Of a stretch of 47,656 nt of DNA, positions 7,311 through 16,370 are shown in pieces. Location of the stretch: positions 1 through 47,656 of the forward strand of contig NZ_NPJG01000045.1 in NCBI RefSeq assembly GCF_002251245.1, given 5' to 3'. A program made the position numbers and the translations under genes. The stretch comes from Prevotella sp. P5-92 (GTDB lineage Bacteria; Bacteroidota; Bacteroidia; Bacteroidales; Bacteroidaceae). The notes beneath the pieces were generated by a model, which was given only the letters and a program-made list of their open reading frames with translations, did no database searches and had not been told where the DNA came from. How positions within the stretch are numbered: position 1 is the stretch's first letter; every line of letters begins with the position of its first letter.

Positions 7311-7877
7311 TTATTTTTTACGATAACCACATTTTGGGCATACTCCATCCGCATTGAGGGCGACACCGCAAAGAGGACAGCGGTCGATGTTATTCTTTGT
7401 GGTAAACTCAGCAGAAGCGGCATTCACACCGCTTGTGAAAGTGATTTTAGCGATGTTCAGTTTGTCTTTCAACAAGTCATATACAATCTTAATCATACCT
7501 TCCACTGTCATGGTTTCTTTGGTAACAACCAGACGGGCATCGGGGTAAGCCGTTGCCAATTCGGTCTTGAAGGCCTCTCCTTTCATTTTGTTTTGCGGAT
7601 GGCCGTTTTTGATGCCTTGCTTTTCATACACATCAAGAATGGCAGGAAGCAAAGGGTCATCTTCGCGGAGCACCAAGGCATGGTCAAAATTCTTCAACAG
7701 GCTCCATGCCACCTTTTGGATTTCATTACAAGGGTACACCATGTTTACACCTTCTTCAACCGTATCTTCCACCTCAATGGTCAGTGTGCCAGTGTGACCG
7801 TGAAGATACTGGGCTTCGCCTTGGAAGCCATAGAACCGATGTGCATACTGCAAATCGAAAGTCGTGATACTTCTCAT
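7311..7877 (-). CDS. QueD/6-pyruvoyltetrahydropterin synthase-like protein, divergent, with C-terminal zinc ribbon
   Basis: The 188-aa protein has the tunnelling-fold pterin synthase signature: zinc ligands H13, H26 and H28 (the last two in LHGHTG) and an FDHALVL dyad-like motif (D65-H66). The cysteine normally four residues before the HGH motif is replaced by A22, the usual MDF segment is YPC (48-50), and the late Glu of the substrate pocket is not evident. A four-cysteine ribbon (C167, C170, C180, C183) is appended. QueD proper makes carboxytetrahydropterin for queuosine; this variant may use another substrate. Its start is 5 bp after the Fur-like gene. Confidence 0.75.
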   Translation of the reverse strand: MRSITTFDLQYAHRFYGFQGEAQYLHGHTGTLTIEVEDTVEEGVNMVYPCNEIQKVAWSLLKNFDHALVLREDDPLLPAILDVYEKQGIKNGHPQNKMKGEAFKTELATAYPDARLVVTKETMTVEGMIKIVYDLLKDKLNIAKITFTSGVNAASAEFTTKNNIDRCPLCGVALNADGVCPKCGYRKK

Positions 7878-7882
7878 ACTTT

Positions 7883-8299
7883 TTACTTTTTAGAGTTTAA
7901 CTTTGGGTTATTTATCGTTATCTGCACCTGTATTCGGCTAATGTCAACCGATGCAAAATTCTTTTCTTTCAAATACTGTCGTATCAATTCCGTAAGCCCT
8001 TCATCCATATAATCCAAGATGCTCTCTCCATCGAATATGTGGTGATGCTCTGTCACGGTAATGTCATAATAGTTTTTCCCCACTTCGGGATGGAACACAA
8101 GTGATAACAGATTAGCCTTGCAAAACGAATCAAGAATGCGATAGATGGTTGAGATGGTTATCTGATTATCTTTGGATTGCACACACTTGATTATTTCATC
8201 AATGGCAGCATGACGCAATTCCATCATAACCTCATAAACCACTTTACGTTGCGGAGTGATTTTTAGGCCTGCGTTCTTTATAATCTCCGTACTTTCCAT
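7883..8299 (-). CDS. Fur-family transcriptional regulator (cysteine-poor)
   Basis: The protein is 138 aa from the ATG at 8299. The winged-helix part runs KITPQRKVVYEVMMEL to TISTIYRILDSFCKANLL, and the metal-binding/dimerisation half has EHHHIFDG and ends with an alternating beta strand (ISRIQVQITI). Only one cysteine is present and the CxxC structural zinc sites of many Fur/Zur/PerR proteins are missing. A longer frame reaches 8365, but the promoter at 8352-8321 lies inside that extension. It is cotranscribed with the queD-like gene 5 bp downstream. Confidence 0.85.
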   Translation of the reverse strand: MESTEIIKNAGLKITPQRKVVYEVMMELRHAAIDEIIKCVQSKDNQITISTIYRILDSFCKANLLSLVFHPEVGKNYYDITVTEHHHIFDGESILDYMDEGLTELIRQYLKEKNFASVDISRIQVQITINNPKLNSKK

Positions 8300-8320
8300 T
8301 CTTCTCGTATTTTGATGCCA

Positions 8321-8353
8321 CAAAGTTAATGAAAATATTTCGCATTTGCAAAT
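8321..8353 (-). promoter_or_regulatory. Promoter of the fur-queD operon with overlapping palindrome
   Basis: TTTG (8352-8349), a 20-bp gap and TAACTTTG (8328-8321) on the minus strand, 22 bp ahead of the chosen ATG. The palindrome ATTTGCAAAT at 8344-8353 covers the -33 element and is a candidate operator, perhaps for autoregulation by the Fur-like protein. Confidence 0.75.
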
Positions 8354-8365
8354 TTTTACCAACAA

Positions 8366-8695
8366 AATTATGTTTTTTTAAGAATAAAGCCGCATTACCT
8401 ATTTATATGTTCGAAGATAGTGGCATACTGGTGGGGGTTCACATATAATGATGTGGTTCCCGAGTGTTATATTATCACTATGGATGGTCTTGAATCGGAA
8501 CATTTCGCCGACGTTGCGCCTCTCCCTGCGTCTCGGCACAGCACATCGCCGAGTCCATAGGCTACCGCAACCTCGACCGAGCTGACTGGGCGGAGAGGTA
8601 GTCTGCGGAACCTTAAGGACCTCACGAACGTGTGTACCCCTCCCCCAGATTATTTAATCTGTTTAGTTAATAAAACTAAAATAAACCGCAAAAGT
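8366..8695. other. Gene-less divergent region
   Basis: No complete gene is seen. The 8480-8602 part is GC-richer than its surroundings and in one + frame reads SAQHIAESIGYRNLDRADWA before a stop at 8600, which suggests decayed coding sequence of unknown origin. Confidence 0.4.
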
Positions 8696-8726
8696 TTTGT
8701 AAATATCTTAATTATTATTATCTTTG
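8696..8726 (+). promoter_or_regulatory. Consensus Bacteroidetes promoter of the TonB-receptor/sensor-kinase operon
   Basis: TTTG (8696-8699), exactly 19 bp, then TATCTTTG (8719-8726). Transcription is predicted to start near 8733, leaving a leader of about 40-70 nt depending on which of the ATGs at 8777, 8792 or 8804 is used. Confidence 0.85.
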
Positions 8727-8776
8727 CAGAGAAATCACTGACTCAATTGGAATTATTGAATAGTAAAAAGTAAAGA

Positions 8777-11700
8777 ATGGTTAAAAAAATTATGAGAGAA
8801 AAGATGTTTAATAGGATAGCAGTGATGCTACTTCTGTTAATGGTTTCCGGGGTGTTTGCCATTGCCCAAAACACCACATCGACAATAGTAGGAACAGTAG
8901 CTGACGCCGAAGACAATCTGCCTGGAGCAATAGTAAAAGTGACTGAGATAGAGACAGGTACGGTATATGCTGCCGTCTCAAACTCGAAAGGACAATTCCG
9001 AATCAATGGAGTACAGCCAGGCGGCCCTTAGCGCATGGAGGTTTCTTTTGTAGGACATAAGAAAGGTGTAATAAAGATTACTCGTGTAAACCTCGGACAG
9101 ACATACTCTTGTGACGTCACTCTTGAGACTGGTAACGAACTGCAAGAAGTGGTGGTGCGCAGTCAGGCAGCATTGCGCAAGACCGGCGGATCGGAAAACT
9201 TCACCGAGGAGACCATCGACAATCTCCCTTCCATCAACAGAAACATGATGGACATTCTCGCCATGTCTCCATACTACCTCGACGCAGGAGTGATAGGCGG
9301 TCGCGACGACCGTATGAATAACTTCAGCGTGGATGGAGCAAACTTCAACTCAAACATGGGGCTCGACCGCGAGAAGATGCCTGGCGGTGGCACTCCATTT
9401 GCCATCGAGGCACTCGAAGACGTTCAGGTGGTGACCTCGGCGTTCGACGTGAAGAACTCCAACTTCATGGGCGCCACCATCAACGCCATCACAAAGAAAG
9501 GTACTAATCGCTTTACCGGTTCGGCATACCACTATTATAAAGACGAGTCGCTGCGCGGAAACAAGGTTGACGGCGAGGAGCTTACCGCACCTCGCGGCGA
9601 CATAAAGCGTACCATCTACGGACTCACTCTTGGTGGTCCGATAATAAAAGACAAACTCTTCTTCTTCGTCAGCGCCGAACTCGAAAACACGCCACTCGAG
9701 ATTCACCAGTGGCGATGCTCGGAAGACGGCGTGGAAGACGGCAAGAACCTCATCTCGCGCGTCAGTTTGGCCGACGCACAGCGCTTTGCCAACGACCTCA
9801 AGACGATGTACGGATGGGATGCCGGTTCATACACCAACTTCACAGGCGACAACAAGTTCTTCAGACTCATGTCGCGCATCGACTGGAACATAAATGACAA
9901 CCACCAGTTAACACTGCGCTATAACCAGACCAACGGAAAGAAGGACAACGCCTTCGCAAGTCCGGGCGTGGGGCTCAACGACGCACGAGTGGGAACACTC
10001 TCTATGGTGTTTGACGGCTCTAACTGGAAGAAGATAGACAACGTCTATTCGCTCACTGCTGAACTCAACAGCCGTTTCGGCAACACAATAAGCAACAAAC
10101 TGCGCGGGGCGTTTACCTTCAACGATGCCAACAACCGCGAGTGTGACGCCGCATTCCCCAATATTGAGATTATGAAGACATATGACGGCGACGGCAAAAA
10201 TCACGCCTATATGTCGGCCGGATACGACCCACATGCATGGAAAAACGGTATCAACGAGAAGAGCTGGAACATCACCGACGACCTCAACATCTCACTCGGC
10301 GACCATTATCTCACCCTCGGAGCGGGATTTGAATCTACCGTAGCGTCAAACTGCTACATGAAATATGGCGCAGGATACTACCGCTATGCCTCATACGACG
10401 ACTTCGTAAACAAAAAGGCCCCCGTGGCATTCGCCATGTGCTGGTCGCTGACCGGCGAAGAGCGAGCCCTCTCTGATGTCACCTACAACCGCCTCTCGGC
10501 TTACTTGCAGGACGAATGGCAGGTGAGCAAGCGCCTCAGACTGCTCTATGGCGTGAGGATGGACATGCCGATGTACACCAACCACCGCTACGAAAATCCC
10601 TCGGTGGCCGACCTTGACTTCAACGGCACCAAGCTCAACACTGGCGAATGGCCCGGCAACAAGATGATGATTGCGCCACGAGTGGGATTCAACTACGACC
10701 TGACAAAAGACGGCAGCCTTGTGCTCCGTGGAGGAACAGGTATCTTCACAGGCCGCTTCCCGCTGATCTTCTTCAGTAAGATACAAGAAGGTTCAGGCAT
10801 GCTGCAGACCACGGTAAATATCTCCAACGCCGCCAACGCGCTGCTGCCATACCTCGCCGGAGGAGTGCGCACACCGCAGCAAGTGCTTACAGAGATAGTG
10901 CCTTCGCTCCCCGACGACCTCAAGACGCTCTTCCCTACACAGCCAGGAGCGAAAAACAACCTCATCGCCATCGACAAGAACTTCAAGATGCCGCAGACAT
11001 GGAAGACAACACTCGCCCTCGACTGGAAAATGCCGCTCGGCTTTGACAATATGTTCACACTGGAAGGTACATACGCCAAGGACTTCAAAGCTCTCTCCAT
11101 CTACGATGCAAATATCGACATGGAAAAGGCAACGGCAAAACGCTTCGAAGGTCCTGACAACCGCTATTACTATCCCGGCAATGTCGATATGCGCATCTAT
11201 CCTAAAATCGGATATGCCTACGAGCTGAAAAACACCGACAAGGGTTACTCAGCCAACATCATGGCACAGATAAAGATGCGCCCGCTGAAAAACCTTGACC
11301 TTATGGCAGCTTACACATGGACAACGGCAAAGAGCGTCAACAGTTTGCTCAGCAACCAGATAGAGAACGCTGTGACAAACCATCACCAGGTGAATGGCAT
11401 CAACTTCGAACAGTCGTCACACCCAAGTTACCTCCATTCGCCACACCGCATCATCGCGTCGGCGGCATACAAAGTGGATTACCTCGACGACAACATGTCA
11501 ACACGCATCTCGGTGTTCTATCAGGGAAGAAAGAACGGTACTTACAGCTATCTCTACAACGGCGACATGAACAACGACGGTAAAGGCTACGACCTTATAT
11601 ATATACCCGCGTCGAAAGACGAGATGAACTTCGTGGAGAACGCCATAAAGAACGGACCGACCTTCACGCCCGAACAGCAGAAAGAGGCCTTCTGGAACTT

Positions 11701-12106
11701 CATCAACCAGGACCCTTACCTCAGCAAGCATAAGGGCGAATATGCCCAGGCTTACGGCGCTTACAACCCTTGGTTTAACCGCTTCGACGTCAGACTGACA
11801 CAGGAGATAAAGGTCAAGGCTGGCAAGAGCGTCAACCGCCTGCAGCTCAACTTCGACATCCTCAACTTCGGCAACCTGCTCAACAGCAAGTGGGGATGCA
11901 CCAAGACGGCTATCGCAGCGGCTTACCAACCCCTCGTGGTGGACACTAAAAACCGTGTCGATGCCAATGGCGTGCCTCAGTATAAGCTCAGTACCTACAA
12001 GGACTCTGATGGCAACACCAAGCTCATCGACCACACCTTCGACGTACAGCGCAACAACAACAACTGCTGGCGCATGCAGATCGGTGTGAAATATATCTTC
12101 AACTAA
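8777..12106 (+). pseudogene. Oar-like TonB-dependent receptor interrupted by an in-frame TAG codon
   Basis: The frame from 8777 encodes a signal peptide, a carboxypeptidase-regulatory-like domain (STIVGTVADAEDNLPGAIVK) and stops at TAG 9029-9031 (codon 85). The same frame then continues without break for 1023 codons: plug domain (RKTGGSENFTEETIDNLPSI, SVDGANFNSN) and a large beta barrel ending in VKYIFN. The stop sits in PGGP-stop-RMEVSFVGHK, where relatives have Tyr, so a single TAC/TAT to TAG change explains it. Such proteins import large substrates across the outer membrane with TonB. Without readthrough, the barrel would need reinitiation at ATG 9035 and would lack an export signal. Confidence 0.85.
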
Positions 12107-12127
12107 GGTTTTACTTATACAAAAAAG

Positions 12128-14443
12128 ATGAAAAGAGTGACTCGACGATACATGTTTCTTGGAGCAATAGCCTTGGCCACACTGTTCATGGCTGTTGCTG
12201 TCTATTCGTGTAATAGGGAAGGAGCCAAGAAAGTTGTGGTGATGTTCTCGTTCGACGAGAACCAGTATAGCTATGCCCTGTTTCGCGAGTCGCTCGAAGA
12301 AGCCTTTAAGAAAAGAAAGCAGTCGGTGGACATTTCCTACTATTACATCGACTGTCTCATACGCTCGCACAACGACGAGATAAACGAATGTCAACGCATA
12401 CTCGATGAATGCCAGCGCAATGGCAAGCCCGACCTTATCATGACCGTGGGCGACGAGGTGACATACTCCACACTCCACACCTATGACACACTGATAAAGA
12501 CCGTCCCGGTGGTCTATGGCTCGGTGATCTATCCTAACCGCGGAATGTTGGTCAAACATCCAAATATCACAGGATATATGGACAGCATCAACGTGGTGAA
12601 GAATATCTATCTCGCCCACCAGCTCTTCGGCTCCTATGCCACCTTCACCATGATCTCTGACCGTGTGCTCGACAAGGTGATAAAGAGATACTCTTCAGAG
12701 CAGATCGCCACCAAGAGGGATATCGTCAACAATCTCGACTGGCATCTCACACTCTTTGAGTGCCGACTGAATGCACAGGAACATAAGTTCTCGTTCACAC
12801 CCTTCTCTCTGCGCAACCTCTCGCTCAACACCCACATGGACGTCAAGCAAGACTCGTTGGGCAATGATAACCTGACGCTCGTGGCGGGAAGGAACCAGGA
12901 GTTTACGTATATACAGACAAAATACGACGACGAGTCGATGAACATGGTGAACATCAGCAGCGGCAAGCCCATGCTCACAGCCACATGGATGGATTTCGGC
13001 AATCCCGAAGGAAAGATCCTTGCAGGCTATTTCGCCTCGGCGGAGAGCATTGCCGACCAGATGGTGGAGGCTGCAGTGAAGATACTCAACGGCACCGACC
13101 CGAAAGACATTCCACAGGAATACTCCCGTCAGGCTTATCATATCGACTGGCGGCAAGCGAAGAAGAACGGATATAAGGTCAGCACCCTGCCCGATGGATT
13201 CGAGGTGGTAAACCTTACGTTCCGCGACCGCTATCCACGACTGTTCTTAGTATTGGAATATGGCGGCATATTCTTCAGTTTCGTAATGGTGATAGTCGTC
13301 CTCTACCTCCTCATGCGACTCAACAAACAGAAGAAAGCAGCCCGGCAGCAGATGGAACACGACAACCTGCTCTACTCGATGGTGACGAGCGACAACCTCA
13401 CCTTCACATGGGAAAGGGTGGGCAACACCGTCAAGTTAAGACACGACTTCTGGGAATACTATAAGCAGACACCACACGACATCGACGTCAATGAGTTCAA
13501 GCAGATGATTCATCCCGACTTTAGGGATGCCTACGACTATGCCATAGAGAATTCAAACAAAGGACACTATATGACCGTGGAGGTGAGAGGCGACTTCGAC
13601 CACGACGGCAGATACCGTTGGTATCTCATCCGCGGAAAAGGAATACTCGACCAGAACGGACATTTCCTACATTCATATGGCATGTTGCAGAACATCGACC
13701 AGTTTAAGGAACGCGAGGCAGAGATGGAAGAGGCAAGGCGAATGGCAGAGGAGGCAACACTCAAGGAGTCGTTCCTCGCCAATATGAGCCACGAGATACG
13801 CACACCGCTCAACGCTATAGTGGGCTTCTCCAACCTTATCCTCCAACCCGACGCTGACTTCTCGCCTGAGGAGAAGAAAATGTTTGCAGACACTATCAAC
13901 ACCAACAACGAACTCCTCCTGAAACTGATCAACGATATACTTGACGTGTCGAGAATAGAGTCGGGAGAGATGAAGTTTGTGATCAAATACTGGTCAGTAC
14001 AGGAATTGGTGGAAAAGGTCTATAACACGTTCAAGGTGCAGATGCCGCAGCATCTCGACTTCCGCCTCGTACAGTCCAGAACGTATGTGGCTGTAAAGGT
14101 GGATGACTCCCGTCTGCAACAGGTTTTAGGCAACTTCCTCACCAATGCGGGCAAGTTTACACATGAAGGCTCGATAACTCTTGGTTGGGAATACTCTGCC
14201 GAAGACGACAGGGTGGAACTCTATGTTGAGGACACAGGTATAGGCATGGATGAAGACGACTGTAAGATGGTGTTCAACCGCTTCTATAAGAAAGATGAAT
14301 TCAAGCAGGGAACAGGCCTCGGACTCTCTATCTGCAAGGCCATCGTGGTGCGTCTTGGCGGTAAGATTGCCGTGAAGTCTGAGTTGGGCAAAGGCTCCCG
14401 CTTCTCTGTCTTCCTTCCTGGCTACAGGGGGGGTAGAGAATAG
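12128..14443 (+). CDS. Membrane sensor histidine kinase with ABC-substrate-binding-like periplasmic domain
   Basis: This 771-aa protein starts 21 bp after the receptor gene. It has an N-terminal membrane anchor (residues 10-28), a periplasmic region resembling ABC substrate-binding folds (KKVVVMFSFDENQYSYALFR, KPDLIMTVGDEVTYSTL), a transmembrane helix near 375-395, and a PAS-like region (about 410-530). HisKA follows with SHEIRTPLN (phosphoacceptor H555), then HATPase with N-box NFLTNAGKFT and G boxes VEDTGIGMD and GTGLGLSICKA. No receiver domain is present, and no response regulator is adjacent apart from the convergent AraC gene. It probably senses a small ligand linked to the receptor. Confidence 0.88.
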   Translation: MKRVTRRYMFLGAIALATLFMAVAVYSCNREGAKKVVVMFSFDENQYSYALFRESLEEAFKKRKQSVDISYYYIDCLIRSHNDEINECQRILDECQRNGKPDLIMTVGDEVTYSTLHTYDTLIKTVPVVYGSVIYPNRGMLVKHPNITGYMDSINVVKNIYLAHQLFGSYATFTMISDRVLDKVIKRYSSEQIATKRDIVNNLDWHLTLFECRLNAQEHKFSFTPFSLRNLSLNTHMDVKQDSLGNDNLTLVAGRNQEFTYIQTKYDDESMNMVNISSGKPMLTATWMDFGNPEGKILAGYFASAESIADQMVEAAVKILNGTDPKDIPQEYSRQAYHIDWRQAKKNGYKVSTLPDGFEVVNLTFRDRYPRLFLVLEYGGIFFSFVMVIVVLYLLMRLNKQKKAARQQMEHDNLLYSMVTSDNLTFTWERVGNTVKLRHDFWEYYKQTPHDIDVNEFKQMIHPDFRDAYDYAIENSNKGHYMTVEVRGDFDHDGRYRWYLIRGKGILDQNGHFLHSYGMLQNIDQFKEREAEMEEARRMAEEATLKESFLANMSHEIRTPLNAIVGFSNLILQPDADFSPEEKKMFADTINTNNELLLKLINDILDVSRIESGEMKFVIKYWSVQELVEKVYNTFKVQMPQHLDFRLVQSRTYVAVKVDDSRLQQVLGNFLTNAGKFTHEGSITLGWEYSAEDDRVELYVEDTGIGMDEDDCKMVFNRFYKKDEFKQGTGLGLSICKAIVVRLGGKIAVKSELGKGSRFSVFLPGYRGGRE

Positions 14444-14686
14444 TAAATAGCTTTTGTTAATAGTTGACGAATTGACGAATTGAGGGATGGCAAGTTGATT
14501 GTGCAAACGCCCGCCTATGTAGGGCCATCGGCGTTCATCTACGAGAAGCTGCGGATGCTCGACAGTCTTTTAGATACTTGGACAATAATAATATGTTCGC
14601 GCGTACATATCTACATAATGTGAGTAATACCGTTTTATATTTCCTCTTATCGTTGCGTCTGCTATTTTCTCCTATCGTTGCTTTTG
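14444..14686. other. Intergenic stretch with a TTGACGAATTGACGAATTGA run and three weak 24-bp repeats
   Basis: After the kinase stop a GTTGACGAATTGACGAATTG run (14461 onward) resembles the opening of the composite repeats at 35908 and 46236. An 8-bp match to their CGTAGG-type element follows near 14516. Three imperfect 24-bp units (TATCGTTGCnTnTGCTATTT) occupy about 14645-14700 and overlap the AraC 3' end. One frame (14520-14620) reads VGPSAFIYEKLRMLDSLLDT and may be a coding remnant. Confidence 0.45.
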
Positions 14687-15565
14687 CTATTTCCGCCTGT
14701 AGTTGCGTGGCGACAATCCCGTATGCTTCTTGAAGAAAGTGCCGAAAGCCGAAGGGTTGGGGAAGTGGAGCAAGTCGGAGATCTGCTTAACGCTCTTGTC
14801 GGTGTTGTTCATGAGGAATATGCCCCGTCTGATGATGGCCCTGAAGATATGTTGCTGTACGGTAAGTCCCGACACCGACTTCGATATTGCGGAGAGATAT
14901 TTTGGCGATAGACACAACTTGTCGGCATAGAAACTCACGCTTCTCTCTGTCTCATAGTGCTTTTCAATCAGTTGTATGAGATTGATGTATATCTCCGTCT
15001 GGCGGTTTGACAATGCGTCGGTGTGTGAGTTCAACCTACTGAAAATGGAGCATAAACGGTAGGTGAGCGAAAGTTTGAGTAGCAGGCTTTCTTTCTCGAT
15101 AAACACATCGCCGTTGCAAGTGTCGAAGTTCCTGAAGAGGACGAGGTAATGCCACAGCTCGGGTACTTCGTCGTTTCTGACAATGTTGTAGTTGAGCGGA
15201 TGGACTACGTCGAGGAATTTCATTCCCATGATGGTGTTACCGAGAATCTCTCGTATAGAGTCGATGCGATAGAATAGCAACGAATACCTGCAGTCTGCCG
15301 ACGAGGAGATGACCTTAAAAAGTACATCGCGGCTGATAAACAATGTGTGTCCGCCGCCAATCTTACATTCCTCTTCCCCAATGGTAAACGTAAAGAAGCC
15401 CTTATGGCAAATGACAAGGGCAATATGTTCTATAAGGAAATCCTTTCTCAGGATCTCGGGGAATGACGACGCCTCGCTTCTTGTGCAGCAGATGTCGCGT
15501 CCGGAAGATAGCTCACGCTGCAATAAGGCAGTGGTGTCGATGATGGAAATATCATTTTGTGTCAT
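14687..15565 (-). CDS. AraC-family transcriptional regulator
   Basis: From the ATG at 15565 the protein is 292 aa. The N-terminal half is a cupin-like sensing region (IALVICHKGFFTFTIGEEEC). The C-terminal half has the two AraC helix-turn-helix units (SVSFYADKLCLSPKYLSAIS and SVKQISDLLHFPNPSAFGTF) ending FKKHTGLSPRNYRRK. A longer frame to 15655 exists, but the promoter box at 15598-15591 lies within that extension; ATG 15574 is the other realistic start. Orientation is convergent with the kinase gene, which it may or may not regulate. Confidence 0.88.
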   Translation of the reverse strand: MTQNDISIIDTTALLQRELSSGRDICCTRSEASSFPEILRKDFLIEHIALVICHKGFFTFTIGEEECKIGGGHTLFISRDVLFKVISSSADCRYSLLFYRIDSIREILGNTIMGMKFLDVVHPLNYNIVRNDEVPELWHYLVLFRNFDTCNGDVFIEKESLLLKLSLTYRLCSIFSRLNSHTDALSNRQTEIYINLIQLIEKHYETERSVSFYADKLCLSPKYLSAISKSVSGLTVQQHIFRAIIRRGIFLMNNTDKSVKQISDLLHFPNPSAFGTFFKKHTGLSPRNYRRK

Positions 15566-15590
15566 CACTAACATGTTGAATAATTGTGTG

Positions 15591-15621
15591 CAAAGATAAA
15601 GCAAAAATGCAAGAAAAACAA
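15591..15621 (-). promoter_or_regulatory. Promoter of the AraC-type gene
   Basis: TATCTTTG (15598-15591) with TTG (15621-15619) 20 bp upstream on the minus strand. A transcription start near 15584 leaves a leader of only 10-20 nt. Confidence 0.65.
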
Positions 15622-15746
15622 GTAAAAATGTATTTTTTGCCATCATGGAGGTCAAAAAATAGTTAAAAAAACTTATAAAATGCCCGTTTTTTCATTACTT
15701 GGAAAGTTTTATTGCCTATAAATTAGGTAGTTTCGGGAAAAAGTTG

Positions 15747-15754
15747 TACCTTTG
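15747..15754 (+). promoter_or_regulatory. rpsL: -10-like box of the ribosomal-protein operon
   Basis: TACCTTTG at 15747-15754, 83 bp before rpsL. The -33 position shows only TTAG, so the box alone is convincing. The leader (15755-15786) can fold CACC...GGTG with inner AA/TT pairs, which may be a regulatory hairpin. Confidence 0.65.
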
Positions 15755-15836
15755 CACCCCAAAAGGGCTTATAAGGCCTTGGTGTATCAAGCAGAAAATA
15801 AACAAAATATATAATAACATAAAAAAATAAAGAACA

Positions 15837-16217
15837 ATGCCTACAATTCAACAATTGGTAAGAAAAGGCAGAAAGGTGCTTGTTGACAAGAGCAAGTCGC
15901 CAGCTTTGGACTCATGTCCTCAGCGTCGTGGCGTATGTGTTCGTGTCTATACAACCACACCTAAGAAGCCTAATTCGGCAATGCGTAAAGTTGCCCGTGT
16001 GCGTCTGACAAACCAGAAAGAGGTTAACTCTTACATCCCAGGAGAGGGACACAACTTGCAGGAGCACTCAATCGTGTTAGTACGTGGCGGTCGTGTTAAG
16101 GACCTCCCTGGTGTACGTTATCACATCGTTCGTGGAACGCTTGATACAGCTGGTGTAGCAAACCGCACACAGCGCCGTTCTAAGTACGGAGCTAAGCGTC
16201 CAAAGGCAAAGAAATAA
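15837..16217 (+). CDS. rpsL: 30S ribosomal protein S12
   Basis: S12 sits at the decoding centre of the 30S subunit and helps select the correct tRNA. The 126-aa sequence carries [10 protein letters not shown] with K43 and [11 protein letters not shown] with K88, D89 and P91. These are the unaltered residues at the positions where streptomycin resistance or dependence changes occur, so the allele reads as wild type. First gene of the long ribosomal cluster; an unusually long 153-bp gap separates it from rpsG. Confidence 0.97.
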   Translation: MPTIQQLVRKGRKVLVDKSKSPALDSCPQRRGVCVRVYTTTPKKPNSAMRKVARVRLTNQKEVNSYIPGEGHNLQEHSIVLVRGGRVKDLPGVRYHIVRGTLDTAGVANRTQRRSKYGAKRPKAKK

Positions 16218-16235
16218 ATAACCGGAGAAGGTTAT
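16218..16235 (+). promoter_or_regulatory. Hairpin directly after rpsL in the rpsL-rpsG gap
   Basis: ATAACC (16218-16223) pairs with GGTTAT (16230-16235) around a 6-nt loop, beginning at the base after the rpsL stop. In E. coli the S7 repressor binds the rpsL-rpsG spacer; whether this hairpin has that role here is unknown. No T-run follows, so it is not an intrinsic terminator. Confidence 0.4.
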
Positions 16236-16370
16236 ATCGCCCAAAGGACTTAAGTATTAATTAGTTTTGCTGGAGAGATTGTTATAAGAAGGTTGAGTAA
16301 ATGCTCTGGAGAGAGCGTTGAAGAACAAAAAAGAAACAGCCCCAAGCAGAATATTTTCATTAAAAGTAAA

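Noticed and set aside
8300..8365. 22-residue N-terminal extension of the Fur-like protein
   Set aside because: A good promoter (TTTG-20-TAACTTTG) lies inside this stretch and family members start at the ATG at 8299.
9029..9031. Genome-wide recoding of TAG as an amino acid
   Set aside because: rpsJ, the sensor kinase and the AraC gene all end in TAG at their natural ends, so TAG works as a stop here.
11498..12619. 373-codon open frame on the minus strand
   Set aside because: Shadow of the receptor and kinase genes; low-complexity Val/His-rich translation typical of antisense reading.
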